Source: Marivita lacus
GTDB taxonomy: Bacteria > Pseudomonadota > Alphaproteobacteria > Rhodobacterales > Rhodobacteraceae
Length of the DNA: 64,000 bases
Direction of reading: 5' to 3'
Assembly (NCBI RefSeq): GCF_014637725.1
Contig: NZ_BMFC01000002.1
Span: forward strand, 496,907 to 560,906
This document shows positions 1-7,844 of the stretch, piece by piece. Below the pieces are notes generated by a model that worked only from the letters and a program-made list of their open reading frames with translations, made no database searches and was not told where the DNA came from. Positions within the stretch are counted from its first letter, which is position 1. Each line of letters opens with the position of its first letter. A program made the position numbers and the translations under genes.

Positions 1-736
<736 letters not shown>

Positions 737-846
737 TTAGGCACGTCCCTATTGCATGGGTTGCCCTTGGGGGAAAGCCCCAATCCGCCCTTTACCCCTG
801 CGCGGCGCTGCCGCAGTCTGGCCGCGACCAAACAGGAGCGACTCCC

Positions 847-1806
847 ATGTCCCACGGATACGATGCAGGCCGCCTGAACCTGCCCTTCACCGGCATCTGC
901 ACCTTTGCCCGCAGCCCCTATCAACCGGACTGGAGCACCATCGACGCCGATGTGGCCATTCTCGGCGCACCGTTCGATGCGGGCACGCAATGGCGCGCGG
1001 GTGCACGGTTCGGCCCGCGCGGCGTGCGCGAGGCCTCGACGCTGTTCAGCTTCGGCCATGCAGGCGCCTATGACCACGAAGACGACGTGACATACCTGTT
1101 CAACACGCGCATCGTCGATCTGGGAGATGCCGACATCATCCACACAGACACCGCGCAAAGTCACGCCAATATCGCATCCGGCGTGCGCGCGATCCGCGAG
1201 GCCGGGGCGCTGCCGGTGGTGATCGGCGGGGATCATTCGATCAACATTCCCTGCATCGACGCGTTCGAGGGCGCGGATCCGTTTCACATCCTGCAGATCG
1301 ACGCGCATCTCGATTTTGTCGATGAACGCCACGGCGTGCGCAACGGTCACGGCAACCCGATGCGCCGCGCCTCCGAGAAACCCTGGGTCAGCGGGATGAC
1401 ACAGGTCGGCATCCGGAATGTCAGCTCCACCGCCCGCGAAGGCTATGAGGATGCACGGGCGCGCGGCTCCGACATCCTGTCGGTGCGGCAGGCCCGCGCG
1501 CTGGGCCCCGAAGCTGTGGCGCACCGCCTTCCACTGGGCGCGCCCGTCTACATCACCATCGACATCGACGCCTTCTGCCCCTCCATCGCGCCGGGCACCG
1601 GCACGCCGAGCCATGGCGGGTTTCTTTATTACGATGTGCTCGAACTGCTGCAGCACGTGGCGCGGCGCCACAAGATCGTGGGCATCGACCTTGTCGAGGT
1701 GGCACCGGATTACGACCCGACCGGATCGACCTCGATCCTCGCGGCGCAGGTTCTGATGAACCTTCTGGGCTTCATCTTTCACGCCAAGGACCAGCAGGGC
1801 AGATAG
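847..1806 (+). CDS. speB: Agmatinase (ureohydrolase family)
   Basis: This 319-residue protein belongs to the arginase/agmatinase family, which hydrolyses agmatine (or a related guanidino substrate) to putrescine and urea with a binuclear manganese centre. The metal ligands are all visible: GGDHS with His130, the IDAHLDF block with Asp152, His154 and Asp156, and IDIDAFCPS with Asp239 and Asp241. The length is normal for the family. An AGGAGCG ribosome binding site precedes the ATG at a good distance. It stands alone between divergent guaB and the CoA-transferase gene. The family is certain. The exact guanidino substrate is not, since guanidinobutyrase and related enzymes share these motifs. 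Confidence 0.88.
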   Translation: MSHGYDAGRLNLPFTGICTFARSPYQPDWSTIDADVAILGAPFDAGTQWRAGARFGPRGVREASTLFSFGHAGAYDHEDDVTYLFNTRIVDLGDADIIHTDTAQSHANIASGVRAIREAGALPVVIGGDHSINIPCIDAFEGADPFHILQIDAHLDFVDERHGVRNGHGNPMRRASEKPWVSGMTQVGIRNVSSTAREGYEDARARGSDILSVRQARALGPEAVAHRLPLGAPVYITIDIDAFCPSIAPGTGTPSHGGFLYYDVLELLQHVARRHKIVGIDLVEVAPDYDPTGSTSILAAQVLMNLLGFIFHAKDQQGR

Positions 1807-1912
1807 CGGCGCACCCCGCGCCCTGCCGATTTCCGCCGGCCTGTCACGCGCGTGTTGCACTCGGGCGGTGGGCTGCGTTCACTGAACAGAAAATCCGACT
1901 CGGCAGGGCTAC

Positions 1913-3064
1913 ATGACAAAACCTCTTGCAGGCATCACGATCCTCGATCTCACCCATGTGCTGGCCGGGCCGTTCTGCTCCATGACGCTGGCCGATCTGG
2001 GAGCGCGAGTGATCAAGGTCGAACGCCCCGGCAGCGGCGACGACACCCGCGCCTTTCCGCCCTTTTCCAAGGGCAAATCCGCCTATTTCGCCGCCATCAA
2101 CCACGGCAAGAAATCCATCGCGCTGGACCTCAAATCCGACACCGACCGCGCCGTCTTTGAACGGCTCCTGCCGCACGCCGACGTGATCCTCGAAAATTAC
2201 CGCCCCGGCGTGATGGAGCGGCTGGGTTATGGCTGGGAGGATCTGCACGCGATGTATCCGCGCCTGATCTACGGCGCGGTGTCCGGCTTTGGCCACACTG
2301 GCCCGGATGCGAAACGCCCGGCCTATGACATGGTGGTGCAGGGGCGCGGCGGCGTCATGTCGATCACCGGCGAAAAGGGTCGCGAACCGGTGCGCGTCGG
2401 CGCGTCGATCGGTGACATCGTGGCGGGCATGTACCTGTCACAGGGCGTGCTGGCGGCGCTGATGGACCGCGAACGCAATGGCAAGGGCCGCAAGGTGGAT
2501 GTGGCGATGCTCGACGCGCAGCTGGCGATCCTTGAACACGCCATCGCGATCACCTCGGTGACCGGCACACCGCCCGTGCCCACCGGCGCGCGGCACCCGT
2601 CGATTGCCCCGTTCGAGACCTTCCACGCCTCGGATGGCCTTTTCGTGATCGCTGCGGGCAACGACGTGCTGTTCGAAAAGCTGTGTGTGGCGCTGAACCT
2701 TCCGCTGTCGGACGATCCGCGCTTTGCCACCAACCCCGCGCGGGTCGAGAACACCCGCCTGCTCAAGCGGTTGATCGAAGCGGTGACCCTCGACAAGACC
2801 CGCGCGTATTGGATCGCGCGACTGGGCGCGGCCGGTATCCCCAGCGGTCCGATTCAGGACGTGGCGCAGGTGATGCGCGATCCGCAGATCGTGGCGCGCA
2901 ACATGGTGGTGGATGTGCTTGACCGCAACGGACGCCCGGCCTTCAAGGCGGCGGGCAACCCGATCAAGATGAGCGGTCTGGGTGACCCGACCGTGCGCCC
3001 CGCCGCCCCCGATCTGGACGGCGACCGCGGCGAAATTCTGCGCTGGTTGGAGGGCAAGGGCTAA
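1913..3064 (+). CDS. Class III CoA-transferase (CaiB/BaiF family)
   Basis: This 383-residue protein moves coenzyme A between carboxylic acids, as do formyl-CoA transferase, CaiB and BaiF. The N-terminus (GITILDLTHVLAGPFCSMTLADLGARVIKVERPGSGDD) is the diagnostic family signature. ENYRPGVMERLGYG follows, and the presumed catalytic aspartate is Asp139 in the PAYDMVVQG segment. The C-terminal part (GIPSGPIQDVAQVMRDPQIVARNMV) is also typical. The length matches the family. It lies 106 bases after the agmatinase stop. No neighbouring gene reveals the acyl substrate, so only the class can be assigned. Confidence 0.9.
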   Translation: MTKPLAGITILDLTHVLAGPFCSMTLADLGARVIKVERPGSGDDTRAFPPFSKGKSAYFAAINHGKKSIALDLKSDTDRAVFERLLPHADVILENYRPGVMERLGYGWEDLHAMYPRLIYGAVSGFGHTGPDAKRPAYDMVVQGRGGVMSITGEKGREPVRVGASIGDIVAGMYLSQGVLAALMDRERNGKGRKVDVAMLDAQLAILEHAIAITSVTGTPPVPTGARHPSIAPFETFHASDGLFVIAAGNDVLFEKLCVALNLPLSDDPRFATNPARVENTRLLKRLIEAVTLDKTRAYWIARLGAAGIPSGPIQDVAQVMRDPQIVARNMVVDVLDRNGRPAFKAAGNPIKMSGLGDPTVRPAAPDLDGDRGEILRWLEGKG

Positions 3065-3504
3065 GCCCGTTTGACCGGGCGTGCCCGCGCCATCGCGCGC
3101 AGCCTTTCGAAATCCTTAACGTCTCTGCCGCAGGGTCCGCCGCACAAAAGCTTTTGAGCGGGAAGGGTCACTCCCATGCCGCGACACGTGAACTGACAAC
3201 GCTCTCTGACGCCCCAACCGAGGCCGACCATGAGAGACCGGTCTCACAAGGCCCCCACACCGGGGGTACAGGTCCAAAGCCAACGGCTTTGCAGCAAGAG
3301 AGCAGTGTCAGGCCCAAGGGGCGGCGCCGCTTCCATGTCTACCTCAGCACTTGCACACCGGGCGGAGACATCCGCACCGGTGCGCAGGCATGTCCGGCGT
3401 TTGGTCAAGCCATGCCGCTCTGCATAAACATTATGACGCAATTCACCTTTTTCCCGACGCGCGGAACGCTATGGTCCCCGACAACCGTGATCAGAGAGAA
3501 TCCC
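3065..3504. other. 440-base untranslated stretch, possible structured leader
   Basis: This stretch holds no convincing gene. It lies upstream of the RamA-like gene. Three compact inverted repeats occur close together: a perfect 12-base palindrome GAGACCGGTCTC at 3234-3245, a CCCCC/GGGGG hairpin at 3252-3266, and an AAAGCC/GGCTTT hairpin with a three-base loop at 3276-3290. This is compatible with a structured 5' leader or a small RNA. I could not match it to SAM, SAH, cobalamin or folate riboswitches, SRP RNA or 6S RNA. An in-frame extension of the downstream gene to 3154 is open but reads like non-coding sequence. Confidence 0.4.
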
Positions 3505-5553
3505 ATGTCCCACCAAGACCCGCTCGTCGTCTTCACCCCCTCCGGCAAACGTGGCCGGTTTCCTGTCGGCACCCCGGTGCTGACCGCCGCACGGCAACTG
3601 GGTGTGGATCTCGACAGCGTCTGCGGTGGGCGCGGCATCTGTTCGAAATGCCAGATCACGCCCGGTTACGGCGAGTTCTCCAAACACGGCGTCACAGCAC
3701 GCGACGGTGCGCTGTCCGACTGGAACGCGGTCGAGGCGCGGTACGACGAAAAGCGCGGGCTGAAACAGGGCCGCCGTCTGGGCTGTCAGGCCAAGGTGCA
3801 GGGCGACATCGTGATCGACGTTCCACCCGAATCGCAGGTCCACCGGCAGGTCGTGCGCAAGGCCGCCAGCGCCCGCGTGATCGAGATGGACCCGGCCACG
3901 CGCCTTTACTACATCGTGGTGGACGAACCCGACATGCACACGCCCACAGGCGATCTGGAACGCGTCGCGAGGGCACTCAAGGACCAGTGGGAAATCGCTG
4001 AAATCACCTGCGAATTCCCGGTCCTGACCAAACTGCAACCCGTTCTGCGCAAAGGCAAATGGGCGATCACCGTGGCGCTGCACAAGACGAGCGCCACCGC
4101 CACACCCAGCATCATCGCCGCATGGCCCGGCTTGCACGAGGGCGGGCTTTACGGGCTGGCCATCGACCTTGGCTCCACCACCATCGCGGCGCATCTGACC
4201 AATCTCGACACCGGCGAGGTGGTGGCCTCTTCCGGTATCATGAATCCGCAGATCCGCTTTGGCGAAGACCTGATGAGCCGCGTCAGCTATGTCATGATGA
4301 ACCCCGGCGGCGACGTCGAGATGACCGGCGCGGTGCGTGACGCGATCAACGCGCTGGCCGAGGAGATTGCCAAGGAAGCGGGCATTTCGACCAGCCTCAT
4401 TCTGGAGACGGTGTTTGTCTGCAACCCAGTGATGCACCACCTGCTCCTCGGGATAGACCCGGTGGAACTGGGCCAGGCCCCCTTCGCGCTGGCCACGTCG
4501 AACCACCTCAACCTGACCGCCCGTGATCTCGATCTCACCGCCCTGCCCGCCAGCGCCCAGATCTACATCCTGCCCTGCATCGCGGGTCATGTGGGGGCCG
4601 ATGCCGCCGCCGTCGCGCTGTCGGAACAGCCGGGCAAATCCGAAGACCTCGTGCTGATCGTCGATGTGGGCACCAACGCGGAAATCCTGCTCGGCAACAC
4701 CACCCGCGTGCTGGCCTGTTCCTCGCCCACCGGCCCCGCCTTTGAAGGCGCGCAAATCTCAAGTGGCCAGCGTGCCGCCCCGGGAGCCATCGAAGCGATC
4801 CGCATCGACCCCGTCAGCAAGGAACCGCGCTTCCGGGTCATCGGTTGTGACAAGTGGTCGGGCGAGGACGGCTTCTGGGATGAGACCGCCGCCTCCGGCA
4901 TCACCGGCATCTGTGGATCGGGCATCATCGAGGCGGTGGCCGAACTGCGCATCGCGGGGCTGCTCGACCCCTCTGGCCTGATCGGATCGACGGCGCAGAC
5001 AGGGACCGAGCGGTGCTTTGCCGAAGGGCGCACCAACGCCTACCTGATCTTTGATGCCACGGACCAAGGCGGCCCGCGCATCACCGTCACCCAGGGCGAT
5101 ATCCGCGCGATCCAGCTGGCCAAATCCGCGCTCTACGCGGGGGCGCGGCTGCTCATGGACGAGATGGGTGTGGAGGTGGTGGACCGCGTGGTGCTGGCAG
5201 GCGCGTTCGGCGCGCATATCAGCGCAAAACACGCGATGGTGCTGGGGATGATCCCGGACGTGCCGCTCGACAAGGTGTCAAGCGCCGGCAACGCCGCCGG
5301 CACCGGGGCGCGCATCGCGCTCTGCAACCTGGCAGCGCGGGCCGAGATCGAACGCACCGTGCTCCAGATCACCAAGGTCGAAACCGCCATCGAGCCGCGC
5401 TTTCAGGAACATTTCGTCGCCGCCAACGCCATCCCCCACGCCACCGACCCCTTCCCGGAACTGGGCAAGGTGGTGGAGCTGCCCGTGGTCGGGTTCAACA
5501 CGCAGGGGGACGGGAGTGATGGCGGTCGCGTGCGGCGGCGGAAGCGGGGGTGA
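3505..5553 (+). CDS. RamA-like corrinoid reactivation protein ([2Fe-2S] plus ASKHA, DUF4445)
   Basis: This 682-residue protein has the build of ATP-dependent reductive activators of corrinoid enzymes. The N-terminus is a plant-type [2Fe-2S] ferredoxin domain with Cys40, Cys46 and Cys49 in a VCGGRGICSKC loop and Cys94 in GCQAKVQGD. A linker domain follows. From about residue 218 there is an ASKHA ATPase domain (AIDLGSTTIAAHL, then VDVGTNAEILLG and GICGSGIIEAVAEL). In Phaeobacter a protein of this type is reported to be needed for a split cobalamin-dependent methionine synthase, so reactivating inactive cob(II)alamin is the likely job here. The ATG at 3505 is preferred over in-frame starts upstream because it begins at the ferredoxin domain. 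No methyltransferase gene is adjacent. Confidence 0.85.
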   Translation: MSHQDPLVVFTPSGKRGRFPVGTPVLTAARQLGVDLDSVCGGRGICSKCQITPGYGEFSKHGVTARDGALSDWNAVEARYDEKRGLKQGRRLGCQAKVQGDIVIDVPPESQVHRQVVRKAASARVIEMDPATRLYYIVVDEPDMHTPTGDLERVARALKDQWEIAEITCEFPVLTKLQPVLRKGKWAITVALHKTSATATPSIIAAWPGLHEGGLYGLAIDLGSTTIAAHLTNLDTGEVVASSGIMNPQIRFGEDLMSRVSYVMMNPGGDVEMTGAVRDAINALAEEIAKEAGISTSLILETVFVCNPVMHHLLLGIDPVELGQAPFALATSNHLNLTARDLDLTALPASAQIYILPCIAGHVGADAAAVALSEQPGKSEDLVLIVDVGTNAEILLGNTTRVLACSSPTGPAFEGAQISSGQRAAPGAIEAIRIDPVSKEPRFRVIGCDKWSGEDGFWDETAASGITGICGSGIIEAVAELRIAGLLDPSGLIGSTAQTGTERCFAEGRTNAYLIFDATDQGGPRITVTQGDIRAIQLAKSALYAGARLLMDEMGVEVVDRVVLAGAFGAHISAKHAMVLGMIPDVPLDKVSSAGNAAGTGARIALCNLAARAEIERTVLQITKVETAIEPRFQEHFVAANAIPHATDPFPELGKVVELPVVGFNTQGDGSDGGRVRRRKRG

Positions 5554-5673
5554 TCGCTGACCTAGGGTGAAAGCCTGTGAAGAAAATCGACCACATCACG
5601 CATCTAGAGTTGCTTCGCTTGTGAAAAATTCATCTAAGAGCTATTGTTAAAGCAAAATAGCAAGGGTGAATTA

Positions 5674-6840
5674 GTGCACATTAGCCGTTTCAAACTTAAA
5701 AACTGGCGCAACTTCAAATCTGGAGAGATTTCCGATCTCCCGGACTCGGTTTTCATTCTTGGTCCAAACGCATCTGGAAAATCAAACTTCTTGGATGCGA
5801 TACGTTTCCTGAGGGATGTTGCAAAACCGCGAGGTGGAGGACTTCAGGATGCAATAGAACGTCGCGGGGGAATTGGAAAACTACGTTGCTTGCACGCGAG
5901 AAATGATACTGAAATTCTAATTGAGGTTGATGTTTCGAATGATGAGCAAGATGTTTTGTGGAGGTATGAGCTAGGTTTCAATATCCCGCCTAAAGGAAAT
6001 CGAATTCCCCTCGTTACCAAGGAACGAGTAACGCCCTTTTCTAAGGGGAAGCCATTAAAGGCATTGATTGACCGACCAGGCCCCGCTGAGCAGAAAGATG
6101 AGTTATTACTGAGAGAAACACATATTGAGCAGATTAGTGCAAATGCAGGTTTCCGCGACCTAGTTAATTTCTTCGCCGATACGACTTACGTACACCTTGT
6201 TCCGCAATTGCTTAAGTTTGGAGACCAAATTGGAGGGAGGGTGATAGAAGATGATCCTTTCGGTCAAGAGTTTATGTCACGGATCTCGAGAACAACTCCA
6301 CGGACGAGAGATGCACGGTTAAAGCGAATTGAATCGGCTTTGAAGACTATTGTTCCGCAGCTAGAGGACCTGAAGTTTGTTAAAGATGAGGTTACCGGTC
6401 ATCCTCATCTGGAAATACGCTTTAAGCATCATCGACCGCGAGGTGCTAGGCAAAGAGAGGATCAATTCTCTGATGGTACATTGCGCCTGATGTCGATTCT
6501 TTGGTTGTTGCAAGAGCGTGGTACATCGCCATTGCTTCTGGAAGAACCTGAACTTTCGCTTAATGAAGAGATTGTAGCTCAACTTCCTCGGGTCATGGCC
6601 TCAATAAAGTCAAAATCAAGAAGTGACCGGCAATACTTTGTAACGACTCACAGCCAAGCTCTTCTATCCAACACAGGCATTGACCCAAGGGGAATAACGG
6701 TGTTGAAGCCGTCAGATGATGGCTCAATCATCCGCAGTGTTTCTTCAAGTGAGCAAATGGCCTTGGACGCAGGTTTAACCGCTGCTGAGGCTGTGTTGCC
6801 AAATGCACGCAAGACTGGGCAGTTAAAATTTGCGCTATGA
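5674..6840 (+). CDS. AAA ATPase (AAA_21-like), first gene of an AT-rich cassette
   Basis: This 388-residue ATPase resembles the RecF/OLD-like AAA_15 and AAA_21 proteins that pair with a nuclease-like effector in defence cassettes. It begins MHISRFKLKNWRNFKSGEI and has a Walker A GPNASGKS at residues 30-37. An ABC-like signature region FSDGTLRLMSILWLL follows, then Walker B LLLEEPELSL near residue 290 and a switch histidine in VTTHS near 326. The GTG at 5674 is preferred because the family begins there and AAGGG lies at a good distance; a TTG at 5644 would add ten residues. The stop overlaps the next start (ATGA). The codon use is far more AT-rich than in neighbouring genes, which suggests horizontal acquisition. 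Confidence 0.82.
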   Translation: MHISRFKLKNWRNFKSGEISDLPDSVFILGPNASGKSNFLDAIRFLRDVAKPRGGGLQDAIERRGGIGKLRCLHARNDTEILIEVDVSNDEQDVLWRYELGFNIPPKGNRIPLVTKERVTPFSKGKPLKALIDRPGPAEQKDELLLRETHIEQISANAGFRDLVNFFADTTYVHLVPQLLKFGDQIGGRVIEDDPFGQEFMSRISRTTPRTRDARLKRIESALKTIVPQLEDLKFVKDEVTGHPHLEIRFKHHRPRGARQREDQFSDGTLRLMSILWLLQERGTSPLLLEEPELSLNEEIVAQLPRVMASIKSKSRSDRQYFVTTHSQALLSNTGIDPRGITVLKPSDDGSIIRSVSSSEQMALDAGLTAAEAVLPNARKTGQLKFAL

Positions 6841-7454
6841 CAGTTTTCTATTGTATAGAAGACGAGGTAAGCAGGTCTGTTGCAGAACGACTTATACTTG
6901 AGTTTTGCCCAAGTGGAACGCATTTTCAGGAATTAGGAAAGGCATATGGTGGCTATGGATATATCAAAGCCAACTTGCGTAAGTTTGTTGATCTATCACA
7001 AAGATCGCCAGTTCTAGTAATTACGGATTTGGATCGCGCTGCGTGCGCACCCTCATTGCGATCTGAATGGCTGCAATCTGCTGGTTTGCACAAAGCTCTT
7101 CCAAAAGGCTTTGTTTTTTGCGTTGCGAAGACTGAGATTGAATCATGGCTCATGGCGGATGTTAACGGCATAGCAAGACTTCTTGAGATAAGCGCTGCAC
7201 TTATTAGTCGAGATATCGAAGACATTGTTCTAGACGCAAAAGAGCACTTAGTTGGTTTGGCCAAGAAGTCACGTAGCGCTTCCGTCCGGAAGGACTACAC
7301 TCCCGGTTCCAAAAGTAAAGCAACCACAGGGATAAATTATAATTATTTACTTTCCAATTTTGCGGCCAATGATTGGAATCCATTGGAAGCGGCAGATAAT
7401 AGTGTAAGCTTAAGACGTGCAATTGATCGCCTGTCAGCGGCAACAGCAGTTTAA
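6837..7454 (+). CDS. DUF4276-type (TOPRIM-like) partner of the AAA ATPase
   Basis: This 205-residue protein has features of DUF4276-like proteins, a TOPRIM-fold group often encoded directly after AAA_21 ATPases. Visible acidic motifs are the N-terminal glutamate in CIEDEVSRS (Glu8), the DLD triad in VITDLDRA (Asp64 and Asp66), and TEIESWLMAD with Glu100, Glu102 and Asp108. The last closely resembles the ExWLLAD motif of the family. The ATG overlaps the ATPase stop by four bases, so the two are almost certainly translated together. Like its partner it is AT-rich against a GC-rich background. By analogy with PARIS, OLD and AbiL-like pairs it may be a nuclease effector controlled by the ATPase, which is an inference. 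Confidence 0.7.
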   Translation: MTVFYCIEDEVSRSVAERLILEFCPSGTHFQELGKAYGGYGYIKANLRKFVDLSQRSPVLVITDLDRAACAPSLRSEWLQSAGLHKALPKGFVFCVAKTEIESWLMADVNGIARLLEISAALISRDIEDIVLDAKEHLVGLAKKSRSASVRKDYTPGSKSKATTGINYNYLLSNFAANDWNPLEAADNSVSLRRAIDRLSAATAV

Positions 7455-7491
7455 CTAAGTGCGCACCGAAGCACGTACCCTACGGGTTAAT

Positions 7492-7605
7492 TCACTCCGA
7501 GGGCATCAGCAGCGTATTGCCCAACCACGCCGGGTCATCCACCGCCTGCGCAAGCGCAAAGGTCTCGGCCTCCCGCGCCCACCCGGTCGGACGCTTGTGC
7601 TTCGA
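7492..7605 (-). pseudogene. Possible C-terminal remnant of a chromosomal gene
   Basis: Between the AT-rich cassette and tRNA-Gly, the GC content returns to the chromosomal level. A leftward frame here reads RPTGWAREAETFALAQAV followed by DDPAWLGNTLLMPSE and a stop at 7492. The composition looks like a true protein C-terminus, but the frame is closed upstream at 7606 and has no start codon. I do not recognise the family. It may be the tail of a gene disrupted when the cassette arrived, or chance coding potential. The remaining gap up to 7707 shows nothing else. Confidence 0.25.
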
Positions 7606-7707
7606 TCAAACGGTATGACACACCGCAGGATGCATGATCCCACGCACCACCCCACACGCCCCCCTCTTGACGCCCCACACACCCAAGCGTATCCAGACCG
7701 CCAGAGC

Positions 7708-7781
7708 GCGGGTATGGTGAAAAGGTATCACGCGAGCTTCCCAAGCTTACGTTGCGGGTTCGATTCCCGCTACCCGCTCCA
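7708..7781 (+). tRNA. tRNA-Gly (anticodon CCC)
   Basis: A full cloverleaf is visible. The acceptor arms are GCGGGTA and TACCCGC with discriminator T and an encoded CCA. The D stem is GTGA/TCAC. The anticodon loop TTCCCAA gives anticodon CCC (reading GGG). The T arm is GCGGG-TTCGATT-CCCGC. One mismatch closes the anticodon stem. It sits between the AT-rich cassette and the 3' end of mfd, a typical context for genomic island insertion, although no duplicated tRNA end was found on the far side. Confidence 0.95.
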
Positions 7782-7804
7782 GACCTCTCCACCTCCGTGC
7801 GCAG

Positions 7805-7842
7805 GATGCGTTGACGCATCGCAGCTTTGCGTTGACGGAAAG
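7805..7842 (-). repeat. Two-hairpin TTGA-loop repeat behind mfd
   Basis: Two small hairpins occur back to back. GATGCG-TTGA-CGCATC (7805-7820) and CTTTGCG-TTGA-CGGAAAG (7825-7842, one mismatch) are separated by four bases. The element begins two bases after the mfd stop codon. A second copy with the same order, spacing and loops lies just after the scpB stop at 35693-35730. It may act in transcript 3'-end formation or stability. Confidence 0.6.
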
Positions 7843-7844
7843 CC

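Noticed and set aside
3154-3504. N-terminal extension of the RamA-like protein
   Set aside because: The added 117 residues have no domain and no ribosome site, and the ferredoxin domain begins naturally at 3505.
3065-3504. SRP RNA, 6S RNA, tmRNA or a known riboswitch
   Set aside because: None of the diagnostic conserved bases of these RNAs was found. It is kept only as an unassigned structured region.
5554-7781. Integrative element with tRNA-derived attachment sites
   Set aside because: No integrase gene and no direct repeat of the tRNA-Gly end was found on the left side of the cassette.
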